Origin: Runella sp. CRIBMP
GTDB lineage: Bacteria; Bacteroidota; Bacteroidia; Cytophagales; Spirosomataceae
NCBI RefSeq assembly: GCF_009905605.1
Contig: NZ_JAAAKZ010000017.1
Coordinates: forward strand, 1 to 64,000
Direction: 5' to 3'
Length of the DNA stretch: 64,000 nt
Shown: piece after piece, positions 27,135-35,980 of the stretch
How the letters are laid out: each line of letters begins with the position of its first letter
Position numbering within the stretch: position 1 is the stretch's first letter
Program-made: the position numbers and the translations under genes
The notes under the pieces: model-generated
The model's database searches: none
The model's input: only the letters and a program-made list of their open reading frames with translations
Told to the model about the DNA's origin: nothing

Positions 27135-27902
27135 ATGTTACAATTTAAAACTCAAGTTGCCATCGTAACTGGCGCAGGGCAAGGCATTGGACTGGAGATT
27201 GCGCGACAATTGGCGGAGCAGGGGGCGGCGGTTTTGCTCAATGATTTGGATGAAGAACTAGCCGAGAAAGCTGCTGGATTTATTAAAAAGTCGGGAGGAG
27301 AGTGCGTTGCTTACAGTGGCAATGCCGCAGATGTAGATTTTGTGCAGGCCATGGTGAATGAAGCTGTACGCGCGTTTGGAAAACTTACGATAATTGTTGC
27401 GAATGCGGGTATCACTACCTTCGGGGACTTTTTTGAATACACGCCCGAATCTTTACAAAAACTGTTAGATTTAAACCTCCGGGGTAGTTTCTTCTTAACA
27501 CAGGCTGCGGCGCGACAAATGCGCGCACAAGGAGAAGGAGGACGCATTTTGTTGATGTCGTCGGTAACGGGCCATCAAGCGCACCAATTTCTGGCAGCTT
27601 ATGGCATGACAAAAGCGGCGCTCGAAATGTTAGCTAAAAGTTTAGTTGTTGAACTTTCCCCTTACGGTATTACCATTAACGCCGTCGCTCCTGGAGCTAC
27701 CATGACCGAACGCACCGCTGAAGACCCCGAGTATGAAAAAACTTGGGGACGCATAACGCCAATCGGTCGGCCCGCCAAAGTGCAGGATATTGCAAATGCG
27801 GCGTTGTTTTTGGTTTCACCTCTAGCGGGGCATATAACGGGGCAATCGCTCGTGGTGGACGGAGGATGGACGGCCGTGAGCCCGTCGCCTTATGAAAGTT
27901 GA
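27135..27902 (+). CDS. SDR family NAD(P)-dependent oxidoreductase
   Basis: A 255-residue classical short-chain dehydrogenase: cofactor motif TGAGQGIG (12-19), NAG at 90-92, and catalytic S143, Y156 and K160 (YGMTK). An acidic residue at the end of the second strand (NDLD, ~36-39) suggests NAD preference. It resembles 3-oxoacyl-ACP reductase/glucose dehydrogenase-type SDRs, whose substrates cannot be told apart by sequence alone. Central gene of a transporter-SDR-exporter operon. Confidence 0.85.
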   Translation: MLQFKTQVAIVTGAGQGIGLEIARQLAEQGAAVLLNDLDEELAEKAAGFIKKSGGECVAYSGNAADVDFVQAMVNEAVRAFGKLTIIVANAGITTFGDFFEYTPESLQKLLDLNLRGSFFLTQAAARQMRAQGEGGRILLMSSVTGHQAHQFLAAYGMTKAALEMLAKSLVVELSPYGITINAVAPGATMTERTAEDPEYEKTWGRITPIGRPAKVQDIANAALFLVSPLAGHITGQSLVVDGGWTAVSPSPYES

Positions 27903-27934
27903 AACCACCGTAGGACATTGTGCGTTAAGGATGC

Positions 27935-28561
27935 ATGGAAAAAGCTCTTCTTATCCTTCTGACCACGGCAGGAATTAGTTTTGTAGGTTCGCTTCAATTA
28001 GGCCCCGTAAATCTTACGGTGATACATACGGTCTTGAAACGTCGCTTAAAGGCTGGATTACTGGTTGCGCTGGGAGGGTGTGTGCCCGAATTGATTTATT
28101 CCGCCGCCGCCGTATGGGCTGGAATGTGGTTGGAAAAACACCCCGATATTTGGCGACTGCTTGAATGGGCTTCTATTCCGATACTCGTTGCGATAGGAAT
28201 TGTACTTCTTCGGAGCGGTGGCCAAACCATGAATAAAGCGGAATCGTCTACGGTGCAGTCGGATGTATTAAAAGGCTTCTCTTTAGCGATTTTGAACCCT
28301 CAGCTCTTTCCGTATTGGCTGTTTATACTGGTGCAATTTCAAGGGTATGAACAACTAAAAGTTCATCTACCAAGTGAGCAGATTGCCTTTGTGATGGGAG
28401 CAGTTTTAGGGGCGGTAGGCTTATTGTTTGGAGTCGCCTATTTAACCAGCCGATACCGGGAAAAATTGCTTGGGAAGTTGGGAAGAATTAACCTTAATCA
28501 ATTACTGGGTTGGATATTTTTAGGAATGGCAGGTTTGCAGTTTTTTAAACTTATCCACTGA
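27935..28561 (+). CDS. LysE family translocator
   Basis: A 208-residue membrane protein with six hydrophobic segments. The LysE/RhtB signature is visible near the N-terminus (GSLQLGPVNLTVIHTVLKRR) and in GFSLAILNPQLFPYW near residue 111. The family exports amino acids or related small molecules. TTAAGG lies 5 bases before the ATG. Last gene of the operon. Confidence 0.8.
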   Translation: MEKALLILLTTAGISFVGSLQLGPVNLTVIHTVLKRRLKAGLLVALGGCVPELIYSAAAVWAGMWLEKHPDIWRLLEWASIPILVAIGIVLLRSGGQTMNKAESSTVQSDVLKGFSLAILNPQLFPYWLFILVQFQGYEQLKVHLPSEQIAFVMGAVLGAVGLLFGVAYLTSRYREKLLGKLGRINLNQLLGWIFLGMAGLQFFKLIH

Positions 28562-28564
28562 AAA

Positions 28565-28610
28565 AACAAAAAAGCGATAAACTGCCTGAGGCAACTTACC
28601 GCTTTTTTAT
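28565..28610. terminator. bidirectional terminator between LysE and L31 genes
   Basis: AAAAAAGCG...CGCTTTTTT with inner TAA/TTA and TGCC/GGCA pairs (three mismatches) and a TGA loop. A-run on the left and T-run on the right serve the two convergent genes. Confidence 0.75.
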
Positions 28611-28645
28611 TTCGATTTCCAATTAAATCAGGAAATGACGGATGA

Positions 28646-28888
28646 TTACTTCTTTCCGTATTTCTTGAAGAATTTATCAACACGACCTGTTGTGTCAATC
28701 AAAGTGTTTTTGCCAGTATAGAATGGATGAGATTCTGAACTAACTTCGACTTTGTAAACAGGATAGTTTTTGCCTTCGAAATCAATGGTTTCTTTGGTAG
28801 GAGCGCAAGAACGCGTGATGAATTTGTGATCGCTCGACAAATCCCAAAAAACTACCTCTCTGTAATCTGGATGAATGCCCTTTTTCAT
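28646..28888 (-). CDS. rpmE2: 50S ribosomal protein L31 type B
   Basis: An 80-residue type B L31, which bridges the subunits. It opens [20 protein letters not shown] and has [20 protein letters not shown]. The single cysteine (C28) shows it lacks the CxxC zinc site of type A. Type B paralogs commonly replace the zinc form under zinc limitation. Monocistronic; the consensus -7 at 28939-28946 lies about 50 bases upstream. Confidence 0.93.
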   Translation of the reverse strand: MKKGIHPDYREVVFWDLSSDHKFITRSCAPTKETIDFEGKNYPVYKVEVSSESHPFYTGKNTLIDTTGRVDKFFKKYGKK

Positions 28889-28938
28889 TTCTGTATCAAC
28901 TATTTATGATGTTACTGTGCTTTTTCTAAAACGGGACG

Positions 28939-28946
28939 CAAAGATA
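28939..28946 (-). promoter_or_regulatory. -7 element of rpmE2
   Basis: On the minus strand this reads TATCTTTG, an exact TAnnTTTG box followed by CG. A TTTTG lies 16 bases upstream, closer than usual. It is ~51 bases before the L31 ATG. Confidence 0.55.
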
Positions 28947-29117
28947 GTAACTTTTTGAAAATCAAAAAAGTATCTAAAAAAAGAAGTTAGAAAGTGGAAG
29001 TAGAAAGAAAAAGTAAAGTGTTCATTTACAGTGTGTTGTCGCTTTATTGTTTTTCGCCTAAAAAACACACAATCAGCATTCAGAAAATTGATAAATTGCA
29101 TCAAACAAATTAAAAAC

Positions 29118-31223
29118 ATGACGAATCCTAGTATTCATTACCGCGCGTGCAATTTATGCGAAGCTATTTGTGGATTAGAGATTGCTTACTCAGGCGCTGA
29201 AGTTTTGGCCATCAACGGGGATAAAAACGATCCGTTTAGCAAAGGTCATATTTGTCCTAAAGCATTGGCATTAAAGGATATATATGAAGACACTAACCGA
29301 CTTAAATTGCCATTAAAGCGTACCGAAACAGGGTGGGAAACAATAAGTTGGACGGAAGCTTTTGATGATATAGCGGCCAAACTAAAAGCAATTCAGGTGC
29401 GTGATGGCGATAACGCTGTTGCTATGTATGCCGGCAATCCGTCGGTCCATAATTCGGGGACATTCCTCTCTGGAACGGGGTTGATGCGGGCATTAAAGAC
29501 CCAAAATATATATTCTGCTACTTCTGTAGACCAGCTGCCTCATCATTTTGCGGCTTGGCAAATGTTCGGGCATCCCTTTCTGTTGCCTATTCCCGACATT
29601 GACCGTACTGATTTTTGGCTTATTATGGGCGCTAATCCCATTGCTTCTAATGGAAGTCTAATGACGGTTCCCGATGTGGCTAACCGACTAAAAGCCATCC
29701 AACAACGGGGTGGAAAAGTGGTAGTGATTGACCCGCGTTTTACCGAAACTGCCGCCAAAGCCGATGCCCATCATTTTATTCGCCCAGGTACAGATGTGTT
29801 TTTACTGTTGGCGATGTTGCAGGTTGTTTTTGATGAAGGCTTAGACAAAACACCCTCCTTTGTCACGGGATTGGATGAGTTAAGGGCACTGGTGGCTGAA
29901 TTTTTACCAGAAAAAGTAGAAGTGCAAACGGGCATCGCGGCTGATTCTATTCGAAACTTAACCCGGGCGTTTGCAAATGCTCCTTCAGCCGTTGTGTATG
30001 GACGCGTCGGGCTTTCAATGCAAGCATTTGGTGGGGCATGTCAATGGCTCTTAAATGCATTGAATGTAGTGACTGGCAATATTGACCGGGCTGGTACAGC
30101 CATGTTTACTCACCCTGCCGTTGATATATTGGCCAATACTAAAGGAGTTTATAATAAGTACAATCGTCATCGCAGCCGAGTTCGGGGTTTACCCGAATTC
30201 ATGGGTGAGCTTCCTGTATCCGTGCTTGCAGAAGAAATACTAACCGAAGGGCAGGGCCAAATAAAAGCACTAATTACCAGTTGTGGCAATCCAATCCTGT
30301 CAACACCCAATGGTCGGCAATTGGATAAAGCACTTGAACGACTGGAATTCATGGTCGCGATTGATATTTATATTAATGAAACCACCCGCCATGCAGATTA
30401 TATTTTACCACCCGCTACAGGCTTAGAGGTGGCACATTACGATTTGACATTCAACGCCTTGGCCGTTCGAAACGTTACACGTTTTTCGGAGCCCTTGTTT
30501 CCCAAAGCAGAAAATGGAAAATACGATTGGGAAATTTTTCAAGAATTATCGGCGCGGCTTTCAGAAGAAATTGGGGCCGTTCCTCAAGACCCGCACGTAA
30601 AAGTTGACTTGGGCCTGCGTTTTGGTGGGTATAATTTAAGCTTAGAACAGCTCCGTCAACATCCTCATGGATTGGATTTGGGACCGTTACGGCCTGATTT
30701 ACCAAATCGGTTATTGACGCAGGATAAAAAAATACATCTTGCTCCCGAGCTATTGGTAAAAGATATGAGCCGTATCAGGAAGGTTTGGCAAGAAAGTAAG
30801 ATAAATACGCACTTTGACTTGTTATTGACCAATCGTCGGCATTTACGTGATAACAACTCCTGGCTGCACAACTCGCATCGACTGGTAAAGGGCCGCAATC
30901 GGTGTACATTAATGATACATCCCGACGATGCTAGGCAACGTACTATTTCTGAGATGGATAGTGTAAAAATCAGTTCACGGGTAGGGGAGGTGACGGTTCC
31001 TGTCGAAATTACGGAGAAGGTAATGAAAGGCACCGTGAGTCTGCCTCACGGATACGGCCATGGGCGAGAGGGCGTCCAACTTTCGGTAGCGCAAACGCAC
31101 GCAGGAGTGAGTGTCAACGACTTGACGGATGACTTGGTCATTGATGAATTGACTGGCAATGCGGTTTTTGTGGGAGTGCCTGTCCGAGTGGAAGTTTTGG
31201 AAGGGATTGGAAATACTGTTTGA
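29118..31223 (+). CDS. molybdopterin-dependent oxidoreductase (DMSO reductase superfamily)
   Basis: A 701-residue cytoplasmic enzyme with no signal peptide. The [4Fe-4S] ligands are C11, C14, C18 and C46 (CNLCEAIC, then HICPKA). The molybdopterin domains follow (WTEAFDDIA, GANPIASNGSLMTVPDV, VIDPRFTETA, NETTRHADYILPP), and the C-terminal beta-barrel domain begins near 590. D138 (SATSVDQLPHH) falls where formate dehydrogenase and NapA have Sec/Cys. No electron-transfer subunit is adjacent, and the substrate is unknown. A frame extension back to 29031 is not enzyme-like; the ATG at 29118 was chosen. Confidence 0.88.
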   Translation: MTNPSIHYRACNLCEAICGLEIAYSGAEVLAINGDKNDPFSKGHICPKALALKDIYEDTNRLKLPLKRTETGWETISWTEAFDDIAAKLKAIQVRDGDNAVAMYAGNPSVHNSGTFLSGTGLMRALKTQNIYSATSVDQLPHHFAAWQMFGHPFLLPIPDIDRTDFWLIMGANPIASNGSLMTVPDVANRLKAIQQRGGKVVVIDPRFTETAAKADAHHFIRPGTDVFLLLAMLQVVFDEGLDKTPSFVTGLDELRALVAEFLPEKVEVQTGIAADSIRNLTRAFANAPSAVVYGRVGLSMQAFGGACQWLLNALNVVTGNIDRAGTAMFTHPAVDILANTKGVYNKYNRHRSRVRGLPEFMGELPVSVLAEEILTEGQGQIKALITSCGNPILSTPNGRQLDKALERLEFMVAIDIYINETTRHADYILPPATGLEVAHYDLTFNALAVRNVTRFSEPLFPKAENGKYDWEIFQELSARLSEEIGAVPQDPHVKVDLGLRFGGYNLSLEQLRQHPHGLDLGPLRPDLPNRLLTQDKKIHLAPELLVKDMSRIRKVWQESKINTHFDLLLTNRRHLRDNNSWLHNSHRLVKGRNRCTLMIHPDDARQRTISEMDSVKISSRVGEVTVPVEITEKVMKGTVSLPHGYGHGREGVQLSVAQTHAGVSVNDLTDDLVIDELTGNAVFVGVPVRVEVLEGIGNTV

Positions 31224-31280
31224 TAAGACTAATTTTGCCGCTGTGCAGTTCATAAAACGTTGAATTGCGGAATCTGATTT

Positions 31281-32024
31281 ATGTATAAAAACAAAAAAGT
31301 GATTGTTGTAATGCCTGCGTACAAGGCAGCGCTTACGCTCGAAAAAACGTATCTTGAAATACCTTTTGATTTGGTCGATGAGGTGATTTTGGTGGATGAT
31401 GCCAGTCCAGACAACACTGCTGAAGTGGCAGAGCGGCTTGGGATTAAACACGTCATTCGCCATGATAAAAATAAAGGTTATGGGGGCAACCAAAAAACCT
31501 GCTATTCTAAAGCACTTGAACTTGGGGGCGATATCGTTATCATGCTTCATCCTGATTATCAGTACACTCCCTTGCTACTTACGGCCATGATTTCAATCAT
31601 TGGTAATGATCTTTACCAAGTAGTATTTGGGTCAAGAATTTTGGGGAAAGGTGCGCTCAAAGGAGGAATGCCGATGTATAAATACATTGCTAATCGGTTT
31701 TTGACGCTTGCGCAAAATATTCTAATGAATCAAAAATTGTCGGAATACCACACGGGGTATCGTGCATTTTCTGGCGAAGTACTGCGAAATGTTCCTTTTA
31801 ATAAGTGCGATGATGATTTTGTCTTTGACAACGAAATGATTGCCCAAGTTTTCTGGAAAGGTTACGAAATTGCAGAAGTGACGTGTCCGACCAAGTATTT
31901 TGATGAAGCCTCTTCCATTAATTTTCAACGAAGTATGAAATATGGGTTAGGGGTTTTGAGAGTCTCTGGCCGTTATTGTTTGGCCAAGTTGGGCCTTTGG
32001 AAGTGGAGTTTACTGGAAGCCTAA
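31281..32024 (+). CDS. glycosyltransferase family 2 protein
   Basis: A 247-residue GT-A fold transferase: VIVVMPAYKAALTLEKTY at the start, the nucleotide-binding VDDASPDNTAEVA (~37-49), KNKGYGGNQKTC and a HPDYQY metal-site region (~95-100). It resembles dolichol/polyprenyl-phosphate mannose synthase-like enzymes, without the membrane anchor. The acceptor is unknown. Monocistronic; shares a bidirectional terminator with the redoxin gene. Confidence 0.85.
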   Translation: MYKNKKVIVVMPAYKAALTLEKTYLEIPFDLVDEVILVDDASPDNTAEVAERLGIKHVIRHDKNKGYGGNQKTCYSKALELGGDIVIMLHPDYQYTPLLLTAMISIIGNDLYQVVFGSRILGKGALKGGMPMYKYIANRFLTLAQNILMNQKLSEYHTGYRAFSGEVLRNVPFNKCDDDFVFDNEMIAQVFWKGYEIAEVTCPTKYFDEASSINFQRSMKYGLGVLRVSGRYCLAKLGLWKWSLLEA

Positions 32025-32060
32025 AATAAAAGGACCAACAAACGTTGGTCCTTTTATTTT
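32023..32060. terminator. bidirectional terminator between the GT2 and redoxin genes
   Basis: A perfect 17-bp stem (32023-32039 with 32044-32060) around AAAC, with A- and T-rich outer arms on both sides. It serves two convergent genes. Confidence 0.9.
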
Positions 32061-32077
32061 AGATGGTATCCGAAAAT

Positions 32078-32719
32078 TTAAGCGTCTTTCCACCCAATGG
32101 CGCAGCCAACGGCTTTTGTTTGGGTTACAACTACTGGCTTGCCCATCAGAATATTAGAGACGGCATCTTCCACGTATCTTTTGGTTACTCCAGCGGGATC
32201 TTGATAATTGTCGTCGATGGTTCCGATGTACTGTACCGTAAATTTACCACCATCGTTCCGTAGTATAAACACGTGAGGAGTACGGGTAGCGCCGAATGCT
32301 TTCGCGACCCCCTGTGTTTCGTCTTGTAAATAAGGAAATGTAAACCCTTTTTCCTGAGCGCGTTTTTTCATGTTGTCAAAGGAATTTTCTTCGTAATCGC
32401 CAGCATCGTTAGAGTTGATGGCTAATACCGGAAAGCCCTGCGCGGCGTATTTTTTATCCAGTCCGATGATACGCTCTTCATAGGCCTTCGAAAAAGGACA
32501 ATGATTGCTAGTAAACACCACAATTACGCCTTTTTTATCTTTGTAATTGGATAAAGAAACAACGTTGCCGTCTACGTTTTTAAGCTTGAAGTCGGCCACG
32601 GTTCCACCTATCGGATAGCCCGCAGGCGGGGTTTGAGTGCTCTCTTTTCGGAGTGCAGCGCTGACCAAAGTACCTAAGGTCAGGGTTATGATAAATGGTA
32701 CCCAAAATTTCTTTTTCAT
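32078..32719 (-). CDS. exported thioredoxin-like redoxin family protein
   Basis: A 213-residue protein with an N-terminal signal/anchor (MKKKFWVPFIITLTLGTLVS). The AhpC/TSA-like domain has VVFTSNHCPFSKAYEER (one cysteine, peroxiredoxin-like site ~76), INSNDAGDYEENSFDNM and GATRTPHVFIL. A second cysteine (C206) lies near the C-terminus. Such proteins usually act as peroxidases or thiol reductants in the periplasm; the electron donor is unknown. A TlpA-like gene lies 44 bases upstream on the same strand. Confidence 0.8.
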   Translation of the reverse strand: MKKKFWVPFIITLTLGTLVSAALRKESTQTPPAGYPIGGTVADFKLKNVDGNVVSLSNYKDKKGVIVVFTSNHCPFSKAYEERIIGLDKKYAAQGFPVLAINSNDAGDYEENSFDNMKKRAQEKGFTFPYLQDETQGVAKAFGATRTPHVFILRNDGGKFTVQYIGTIDDNYQDPAGVTKRYVEDAVSNILMGKPVVVTQTKAVGCAIGWKDA

Positions 32720-32763
32720 ATTAGTTATATTAACTGCTGTTTTGACCCTATTCGATTAAAAAG

Positions 32764-33270
32764 TCACAGAAAATCAGATAGTTCCTTCACCAAACGGTCA
32801 TAGTCTAATTTTTGTTCAAAAAAGACTTTTTTCTTTTTTTGATTGTTGACAATCAACGTTGCCGGAATCGCCCCCGACCATTCGGTGCTGATTTTATCAA
32901 TCCAATTGTTGGCGTCGGGTTCATTCAATAACCAAACTTTTCCAGTGAGTTGATGTTGACTTACAAACGGAATTACCCGCGCCGTTAAATCCTTTGCAAA
33001 ATCCATGCTAACCATGATTACTTTGACATTCCGGTCTTTGTAATTTTTTTGAACCTCTTCAAAGTGCGGCAATTCTGCCACGCAGGGTTTGCACCACGTT
33101 GCCCAGAAGTTGACAATGTATGTTGTATCAGACGACTGTGACAAAATGTTTTGGATTTCTTTCCATTTCACAACCGATACCTCCTGAGCCTGAACGAGTT
33201 GATGCCCAAAAAATAGCCAGGCGCCCAACAATCTAATGCTTTTTATCATTAGCCTATAGTGATTTACCAA
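32764..33270 (-). CDS. TlpA-like periplasmic thioredoxin
   Basis: A 168-residue exported thiol-disulfide protein. The thioredoxin motif is FWATWCKPC with C60 and C63, and the cis-Pro region is SGAIPATLIVN. The signal sequence fits best from M8 (MIKSIRLLGAWLFFGHQLVQ, cleavage after AQ), so the start may be 33249. Likely reduces or oxidises envelope proteins, for example in cytochrome c maturation. Probably co-transcribed with the redoxin downstream. Confidence 0.85.
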   Translation of the reverse strand: MVNHYRLMIKSIRLLGAWLFFGHQLVQAQEVSVVKWKEIQNILSQSSDTTYIVNFWATWCKPCVAELPHFEEVQKNYKDRNVKVIMVSMDFAKDLTARVIPFVSQHQLTGKVWLLNEPDANNWIDKISTEWSGAIPATLIVNNQKKKKVFFEQKLDYDRLVKELSDFL

Positions 33271-33309
33271 TATAAATTTAACTCATTTAACGATAAGTTG
33301 TAACTTTCG

Positions 33310-33325
33310 GTGCTTTTAAAAGCAC
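33310..33325. promoter_or_regulatory. perfect palindrome in the tlpA/accC divergent gap
   Basis: GTGCTTTTAAAAGCAC is a perfect 16-bp palindrome directly after a TAACTTTC (33301-33308) that resembles a -7 element for the biotin carboxylase gene. It could be an operator. No partner regulator is encoded nearby. Confidence 0.4.
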
Positions 33326-33405
33326 AAAAGTTATTCATTGATTTAAGTAGGTTGTGTGTTTCTGGGCAACAGCCGATTTGAATTTATATAATCTAATGAT
33401 TTCCA

Positions 33406-34905
33406 ATGCCTTCTATAAAAAAAATCCTCGTTGCCAACCGTGGTGAAATTGCGTTGCGTGTGATGCGCACCGCCCGTGAAATGGGCATCAAAACAGTAGC
33501 CGTATATAGCGAGCCTGACCGTACGGCCTTGCATGTCAGATACGCCGATGAGTCGGTGTGTATTGGTCCGGCAGCCTCCTCAGAATCTTATTTGCGAGGC
33601 GACAAAATCATTGAGGTGTGTAAGCAGTTAGGAGTCGACGCAATTCATCCGGGATACGGATTTTTGTCGGAAAATGCCCGCTTTTCGCAGATGGTAAAAG
33701 ACGCAGGGCTCATTTTTATTGGCCCGTCGGCGGAGAGCATTGAGATTATGGGTGATAAATTATCGGCCAAACGAACTGTGGCAAAGTATAATATTCCGAT
33801 GGTGCCCGGCACGCCCGATGCGGTTGAAGACCGCGCTGAGGCTAAATTAATTGCGAATCAAATTGGTTATCCTGTCTTGATTAAGGCCAGTGCTGGTGGT
33901 GGTGGAAAAGGGATGCGGATTGTTGAAAATGAAGAAGAGTTTGATGAACAAATGGAGCGTGCCGTTAGTGAGGCGATTTCCTCGTTTGGCGATGGTGCCG
34001 TTTTTGTCGAAAAATACGTCGCATCGCCTCGTCACGTAGAAATTCAAGTGTTGGGGGACCAACACGGAAACATCATTCATTTATTTGAGCGTGAATGCTC
34101 GGTACAGCGCCGGCACCAGAAAGTGGTGGAAGAAGCACCTTCGTCCTGCCTGACGCCCGAAATCCGGGAAGCCATGGGTAAATGCGCTGTTGACGTGGCA
34201 CGTTCGTGCGGGTATTATGGTGCTGGAACGGTAGAATTTATTGTCGACGAAAAACTCAATTTCTATTTTTTGGAAATGAATACCCGTTTGCAGGTAGAAC
34301 ACCCCGTGTCGGAGATGATTACGGGCGTAGACTTGGTGCGGCAAATGATTTATATCGCGGAAGGAAAGGCCTTGGAAATCAAACAAGAAGATCTGAAAAT
34401 CAACGGCCACGCGATGGAAGTACGCGTGTATGCCGAAGACCCGACCAACAATTTTTTGCCAGATGTAGGCACTTTACATACCTACGTTCGTCCGCAGGGT
34501 AATGGTGTCCGAGTAGATGATGGGTTTGAGCAAGGCATGGCTATTCCGATTTACTACGACCCAATGATTGCAAAATTGATAACGTATGCGGCTACGCGTC
34601 AGGAGTCTATTGATAAGATGGTAAGGGCCATCGATGAGTACGAAATCACGGGCGTACAAACGACTTTGGGCTTCTGCCGATTTGTGATGTTACACGAAGC
34701 ATTTACTTCGGGTCAATTTGATACTCATTTTGTGAAGCACTATTTTACCCCAGATGTACTCAAAAAAGGCATCGATGAAGAGGAGGCCCAAATTGCGGCA
34801 GCGTTGGTGGGGTATTTGATGGAGCAGGCAAAGAAGCCAGCTAGTGGCAGCACGGGAGCGGCAGTACCCGTTAAAAGTAAGTGGAAAGCCAACCGAATGA
34901 ACTAA
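33406..34905 (+). CDS. accC: biotin carboxylase subunit (acyl-CoA carboxylase)
   Basis: ATP-dependent carboxylation of the biotin carrier protein, the first half of acetyl-/propionyl-CoA carboxylase. A 499-residue ATP-grasp enzyme: KILVANRGEIALRVMRTARE at the N-terminus, GGGGKGMR ATP loop (~165-172), HLFERECSVQRRHQKVVEEA (~226-245) and EMNTRLQVEHPVSEM (~288-302). The C-terminal ~30 residues are a low-complexity tail. No BCCP domain follows, and no accB or carboxyltransferase gene is adjacent. The length fits the PccA-like branch, so propionyl-CoA is possible. Confidence 0.9.
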   Translation: MPSIKKILVANRGEIALRVMRTAREMGIKTVAVYSEPDRTALHVRYADESVCIGPAASSESYLRGDKIIEVCKQLGVDAIHPGYGFLSENARFSQMVKDAGLIFIGPSAESIEIMGDKLSAKRTVAKYNIPMVPGTPDAVEDRAEAKLIANQIGYPVLIKASAGGGGKGMRIVENEEEFDEQMERAVSEAISSFGDGAVFVEKYVASPRHVEIQVLGDQHGNIIHLFERECSVQRRHQKVVEEAPSSCLTPEIREAMGKCAVDVARSCGYYGAGTVEFIVDEKLNFYFLEMNTRLQVEHPVSEMITGVDLVRQMIYIAEGKALEIKQEDLKINGHAMEVRVYAEDPTNNFLPDVGTLHTYVRPQGNGVRVDDGFEQGMAIPIYYDPMIAKLITYAATRQESIDKMVRAIDEYEITGVQTTLGFCRFVMLHEAFTSGQFDTHFVKHYFTPDVLKKGIDEEEAQIAAALVGYLMEQAKKPASGSTGAAVPVKSKWKANRMN

Positions 34906-34927
34906 CCGTAAAAGTATAGTACATTTT

Positions 34928-34971
34928 ATACGCCGCTAAAGACCGAAAAATTGGGCACTTTAGCGGTGTAT
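34928..34971. terminator. bidirectional terminator between accC and the DoxX-like gene
   Basis: ATACGCCGCTAAAG pairs with CTTTAGCGGTGTAT (one G-T) around a 16-base loop, between convergent genes. Confidence 0.7.
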
Positions 34972-34973
34972 TC

Positions 34974-35387
34974 TTAAAAGGCGTACAAAACAAACCCCGC
35001 CATTGTCATCAGAAAGTAAGGTACTAATGCCGCTGCTCCTGCATAATCCTGTGCTACTCGTTGTCCAAAAAACAAACATACCAACGATAACCCTCCTAAG
35101 CCCATGCCCGTAGCTGCAACACTGTTGCCCGCGTCGTGTCCAAGTAGCAGTAAAAGTAAGCCAACCAATGAGGTGACACCCGCCGATGTTTCGAGCAGGG
35201 TAATGACGGGCATCAGTAAACCAACGGTAGAAGCAAGGGGCGATTTTTTGAAATGGTCTTTAAAATAATCCAGATTTCCTTGATAATGAAAGACTTTGTC
35301 CAAGCCTGACTGGGTGAATAGAATTCCGTTAAACGCCGCAAAAAAGAGTTTAGAAAGTAGTAATACAGAAAATCCAAAAAGTTCCAT
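34974..35387 (-). CDS. DoxX-like four-helix membrane protein
   Basis: A 137-residue protein with four hydrophobic segments. Helix 1 ends NGILFTQSGLDKVFHYQGNL, followed by DHFKKSPLAS, which is DoxX/SURF4-like. The family includes quinol oxidase subunits and redox-linked membrane proteins; this one's role is unknown. Divergent from the His-rich cassette, sharing a ~118-base promoter region. Confidence 0.6.
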   Translation of the reverse strand: MELFGFSVLLLSKLFFAAFNGILFTQSGLDKVFHYQGNLDYFKDHFKKSPLASTVGLLMPVITLLETSAGVTSLVGLLLLLLGHDAGNSVAATGMGLGGLSLVCLFFGQRVAQDYAGAAALVPYFLMTMAGFVLYAF

Positions 35388-35505
35388 AGAAATTAATGTT
35401 GTAAGGGTGAGACGCGTGTAAATTTCGCGGTTTTTGGCAATTATTTTGTCGATTTAAACTTTTTATCAAATAACGTAGTTAAATTTACGAAATAACACCA
35501 TCTCC

Positions 35506-35886
35506 ATGCTCTTCAGTCAGCGCATACGAAAAACAATCGCCAATGGCATCTTGGTGCTTTTTGCCCTGATGCTCCTGAATGGCATTGTATTCCGGCACGC
35601 GCACAAACTGTCGAGCGGGAAAATAATTACCCACGCCCACCCTTACAAACCGTCCAATCCTAATACTCCTTTTCAGCCCAACGATCACACCAGCAATGAG
35701 ATTTTTTTGCTGGAGACGGTCACCAATGCGGTGTTTGTGGGATTGACCTTAACGGTAGCTTTGGCAAGCGTCAAAATTGGTCAGATTGTTTTTTCCCAAA
35801 ATCATTCCTTCTACTTATTAACGGCTTATCGTAAGCCATTCTTTGGCAATTTCTCTCATCGAGGCCCGCCTGCTCATCAGTGTTAA
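35506..35886 (+). CDS. His-rich small membrane protein of a TonB receptor cassette
   Basis: A 126-residue protein I do not recognise as a named family. One hydrophobic segment (~11-29) is followed by a histidine-rich loop (HAH at 31-33, HAHP at 43-46, H61), a second segment (~76-96), and an RGPP motif near the C-terminus with terminal C126. The loop looks able to bind a transition metal (inference). It lies 94 bases before a TonB receptor; an inverted repeat TGCAATA/TATTGCA fills that gap. Comparable small proteins with a C-terminal RGPP may accompany TonB receptors elsewhere. Confidence 0.65.
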   Translation: MLFSQRIRKTIANGILVLFALMLLNGIVFRHAHKLSSGKIITHAHPYKPSNPNTPFQPNDHTSNEIFLLETVTNAVFVGLTLTVALASVKIGQIVFSQNHSFYLLTAYRKPFFGNFSHRGPPAHQC

Positions 35887-35923
35887 TAATTTCATTTCTT
35901 TAATGGATTTCCATGTCAAAACC

Positions 35924-35954
35924 TGCAATATGGGCTTGATGTGAATGTATTGCA
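35924..35954. promoter_or_regulatory. inverted repeat TGCAATA...TATTGCA before the TonB receptor
   Basis: A perfect 7-bp inverted repeat with a 17-base spacer, ending 27 bases before the TonB receptor ATG. An operator or a leader hairpin is possible. Confidence 0.4.
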
Positions 35955-35980
35955 TCATTATTTATTTACACTGATTCTCA

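Noticed and set aside
30975-31550. A 191-residue minus-strand frame
   Set aside because: Antisense to the molybdopterin enzyme and the glycosyltransferase, composition unlike a real protein, no promoter.
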